Assembly: GCA_015065205.1 (NCBI GenBank) | Contig: SVQS01000098.1 | Coordinates: 1-6,982 of the forward strand | Direction of reading: 5' to 3' | DNA: 6,982 nucleotides | Source: Oscillospiraceae bacterium | GTDB taxonomy: Bacteria; Bacillota; Clostridia; Oscillospirales; CAG-272 | Shown: positions 5,957 through 6,982 of the stretch, piece after piece | Numbering within the stretch: position 1 is the stretch's first letter | Layout: each line of letters begins with the position of its first letter | Position numbers and translations under genes: made by a program | Notes under the pieces: generated by a model | Seen by the model: only the letters and a program-made list of their open reading frames with translations | Database searches by the model: none | What the model was told of the DNA's origin: nothing

Positions 5957-6412
5957 TCAAAAGCGGAGCAGTGCGTTACTGAGTGCGAATAGACCGAATC
6001 CCAAACAAAAGATCGCCTTCACCCAAAGTTTACTACTATCGCGAACAGTGGCAATGCGTGGAAAACGGATCATATAAACGATGGGGATCATATAGGGCAT
6101 TTCACGCTTGCGAACAAACGCCTCGTGTCGAATACGGTACTTTTTGCCGTCAACAATATATTCGTAGCGTCCGCGGCTGCGGTGTTTGATGATCATTTCG
6201 ATGCGAAGAGATGCAAGTCCTCGCTCGGGAGTGGTTCCGTAAACGGGAACGTCTGTTTTATGTTTGACAGATGCCAGATAAGCTCCTGTTTTTTTAATTT
6301 TGTCTTTGTTTTTCTTTTCGTTTTCAAAAAAGCGGTAAAGCCAATAGAATGCGCCTGCCATCAACAGTAGTACTCCGCCAATTACAAAAAACGCAATGCG
6401 CAAATAAATCAT
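5957..6412 (-). CDS. Two-helix membrane protein, possibly DUF3592-like
   Basis: A 151-residue protein with one hydrophobic helix near the N terminus (about residues 4-26), a positively charged linker (ENEKKNKDKIKK), a central soluble beta-rich segment containing RYEYIVDGKKYRIRHE, and a second helix near the C terminus (about 131-149). I do not recognise it firmly. The helix, beta domain, helix plan with a YxYxVDGKxY core is reminiscent of DUF3592-type proteins of unknown function, so this is a weak lead only. The frame stays open upstream to an ATG at 6436, but the start at 6412 is preferred because GAAAGGA (complement of 6421-6427) precedes it by 8 bases. It stands alone, with a consensus promoter upstream and a shared terminator downstream. 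Confidence 0.7.
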   Translation of the reverse strand: MIYLRIAFFVIGGVLLLMAGAFYWLYRFFENEKKNKDKIKKTGAYLASVKHKTDVPVYGTTPERGLASLRIEMIIKHRSRGRYEYIVDGKKYRIRHEAFVRKREMPYMIPIVYMIRFPRIATVRDSSKLWVKAIFCLGFGLFALSNALLRF

Positions 6413-6454
6413 ACGTCCGTTCCTTTCAACATACAATCCGATTTTCTATCTTTT

Positions 6455-6483
6455 ATTATAGCATAGAAAAAGAGGCGTGTCAA
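6455..6483 (-). promoter_or_regulatory. Perfect-consensus sigma-A promoter of the minus-strand membrane protein
   Basis: Read on the minus strand, TTGACA (complement of 6478-6483) is followed by a 17-base spacer and then TATAAT (complement of 6455-6460). The spacer ends in TGC, so an extended -10 is present too. All twelve hexamer bases match the consensus. The ribosome binding site and ATG 6412 follow about 40 bases downstream. Confidence 0.9.
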
Positions 6484-6524
6484 TCTTTTGTTACACATTC
6501 ATTTGACAGGCGAATGTAAAATGA

Positions 6525-6685
6525 GCCCTCATCCGGGAGGAGGGAAAACACCGCAAAGCGGTGTAGGGAGGAGCCCGCGTGTACGAAGGAAAATCACTCG
6601 TTTTATTGTGAGTGGTATGCGTTAATGCCGCGGGCTCCTTCCGTCATTTTCTTACGAAAATGCCACCTCCCTCCCGGAGGGAGGC
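6525..6685. repeat. Hairpin-rich intergenic repeat-like element with imperfect terminal inverted repeats
   Basis: This fills most of the gene-free stretch 6413-6741; the rest of that gap holds the promoter at 6455-6483 and AT-rich sequence. The left end GCCCTCATCCGGGAGGAGGG and the complement of the right end (6666-6685) match at 15 of 20 positions. Inside are further inverted repeats: ACACCGC/GCGGTGT (6548-6554, 6558-6564); a 14-bp stem with one wobble, 6566-6579 with 6629-6642; CATTTTC/GAAAATG (6645-6651, 6656-6662); and CCTCCCTCC/GGAGGGAGG (6666-6674, 6676-6684). No coding frame is evident. It resembles non-autonomous palindromic intergenic repeats of Clostridia, but copy number cannot be judged from one window. 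No clear target-site duplication is seen. Confidence 0.65.
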
Positions 6686-6741
6686 CTAATAGTATGACCT
6701 GTAAAAAATAAAAATTCTCGATAATAGTGGTTGGTTCTTTT

Positions 6742-6982
6742 TTACACCAACAAATAGTTCACTCCCGCAAGCGATGCCGTTGAATCGGCAGCTGCAGCTT
6801 GCGCCTGAGGGGGAAGCGTGTTAATGCCCGCCAGGTGTGCGAGCGGTTTGTGATAGCGTTTGGCAACGCTCCACAAGGTGTCGGTGGGGGCAGGGAAGCA
6901 AACGGTGCATTCACCCTCGAGCTTTTGGCATTTTTCGCCTATATTGCAAGCGCTGAGATACTGAATAGGCGTTTGTGTGCGC
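6742..6982 (-). CDS. LysM-containing SPOCS/DUF3794-like protein, C-terminal fragment
   Basis: On the minus strand the frame is open from the right edge to the TAA at 6742-6744, giving 79 complete codons; the start lies outside the window. The visible part reads FSISALAIGEKC, then LEGECTVCFPAP, then TDTLWSVAKRYHKPLAHLAGIN, and ends AGVNYLLV. The TDTLWSVAKRY-to-AGIN stretch is a LysM motif, a fold that binds peptidoglycan or serves in spore-coat assembly. The combination of a preceding beta-strand segment and a terminal LysM resembles clostridial SPOCS/DUF3794 proteins such as SipL, which links the coat protein SpoIVA in Clostridioides. The linker between LysM and the last strand is alanine-rich and somewhat divergent. 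Assignment to a sporulation role is inferred, because the domains that would prove it are cut off. Confidence 0.75.
   Translation of the reverse strand, partial: RTQTPIQYLSACNIGEKCQKLEGECTVCFPAPTDTLWSVAKRYHKPLAHLAGINTLPPQAQAAAADSTASLAGVNYLLV

Noticed and set aside
6730..6751. GTTGGT/ACCAAC hairpin overlapping the stop of the LysM gene.
   Set aside because: The stem is only six pairs with a 10-base loop, and no T run follows directly; too weak to call a terminator.

Overview
The window looks like chromosomal DNA of a low-to-moderate GC Gram-positive anaerobe of the class Clostridia, possibly an uncultured gut lineage. The reasons are strong AGGAG-type ribosome binding sites, sigma-A promoters with extended -10 elements, a DUF4358-type lipoprotein next to a secreted SGNH hydrolase, and the tail of a sporulation-type (SPOCS/DUF3794-like) LysM protein. 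The lineage assignment is inference; no rRNA or other phylogenetic marker is present.

Left part (1-2754, plus strand): the C-terminal end of a Rad3/DinG-type superfamily 2 DNA helicase; a complete class I aminotransferase of the aspartate aminotransferase Ic type, with its own promoter; a strong intrinsic terminator; and a YhcC/YtqA-family radical SAM protein. These are housekeeping-type genes of fairly high GC.

Middle part (2791-4106, plus strand): a visibly AT-richer two-gene unit with its own promoter. It encodes a small nucleotidyltransferase-fold protein and a membrane protein resembling the CrtO (glycosyl-diaponeurosporenoate acyltransferase) family. It may be an acquired cassette.

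Right-middle part (4189-5949, plus strand): a promoter followed by a tight three-gene operon, made of a small four-helix membrane protein, a secreted SGNH/GDSL-type hydrolase and a DUF4358-like lipoprotein. It ends in a bidirectional terminator. The SGNH gene carries, inside its own coding sequence, a near-ideal intrinsic terminator hairpin.

Right part (5957-6982, minus strand): a two-helix membrane protein driven by a promoter that matches the sigma-A consensus perfectly; a 161-bp gene-free element rich in hairpins with imperfect terminal inverted repeats; and the 3' end of the SPOCS/LysM gene, which runs off the right edge. I found no CRISPR array, tRNA, rRNA, transposase or phage gene. I see no convincing new multi-gene system. 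The most notable signals are the intragenic terminator, the structured repeat and the AT-rich cassette.
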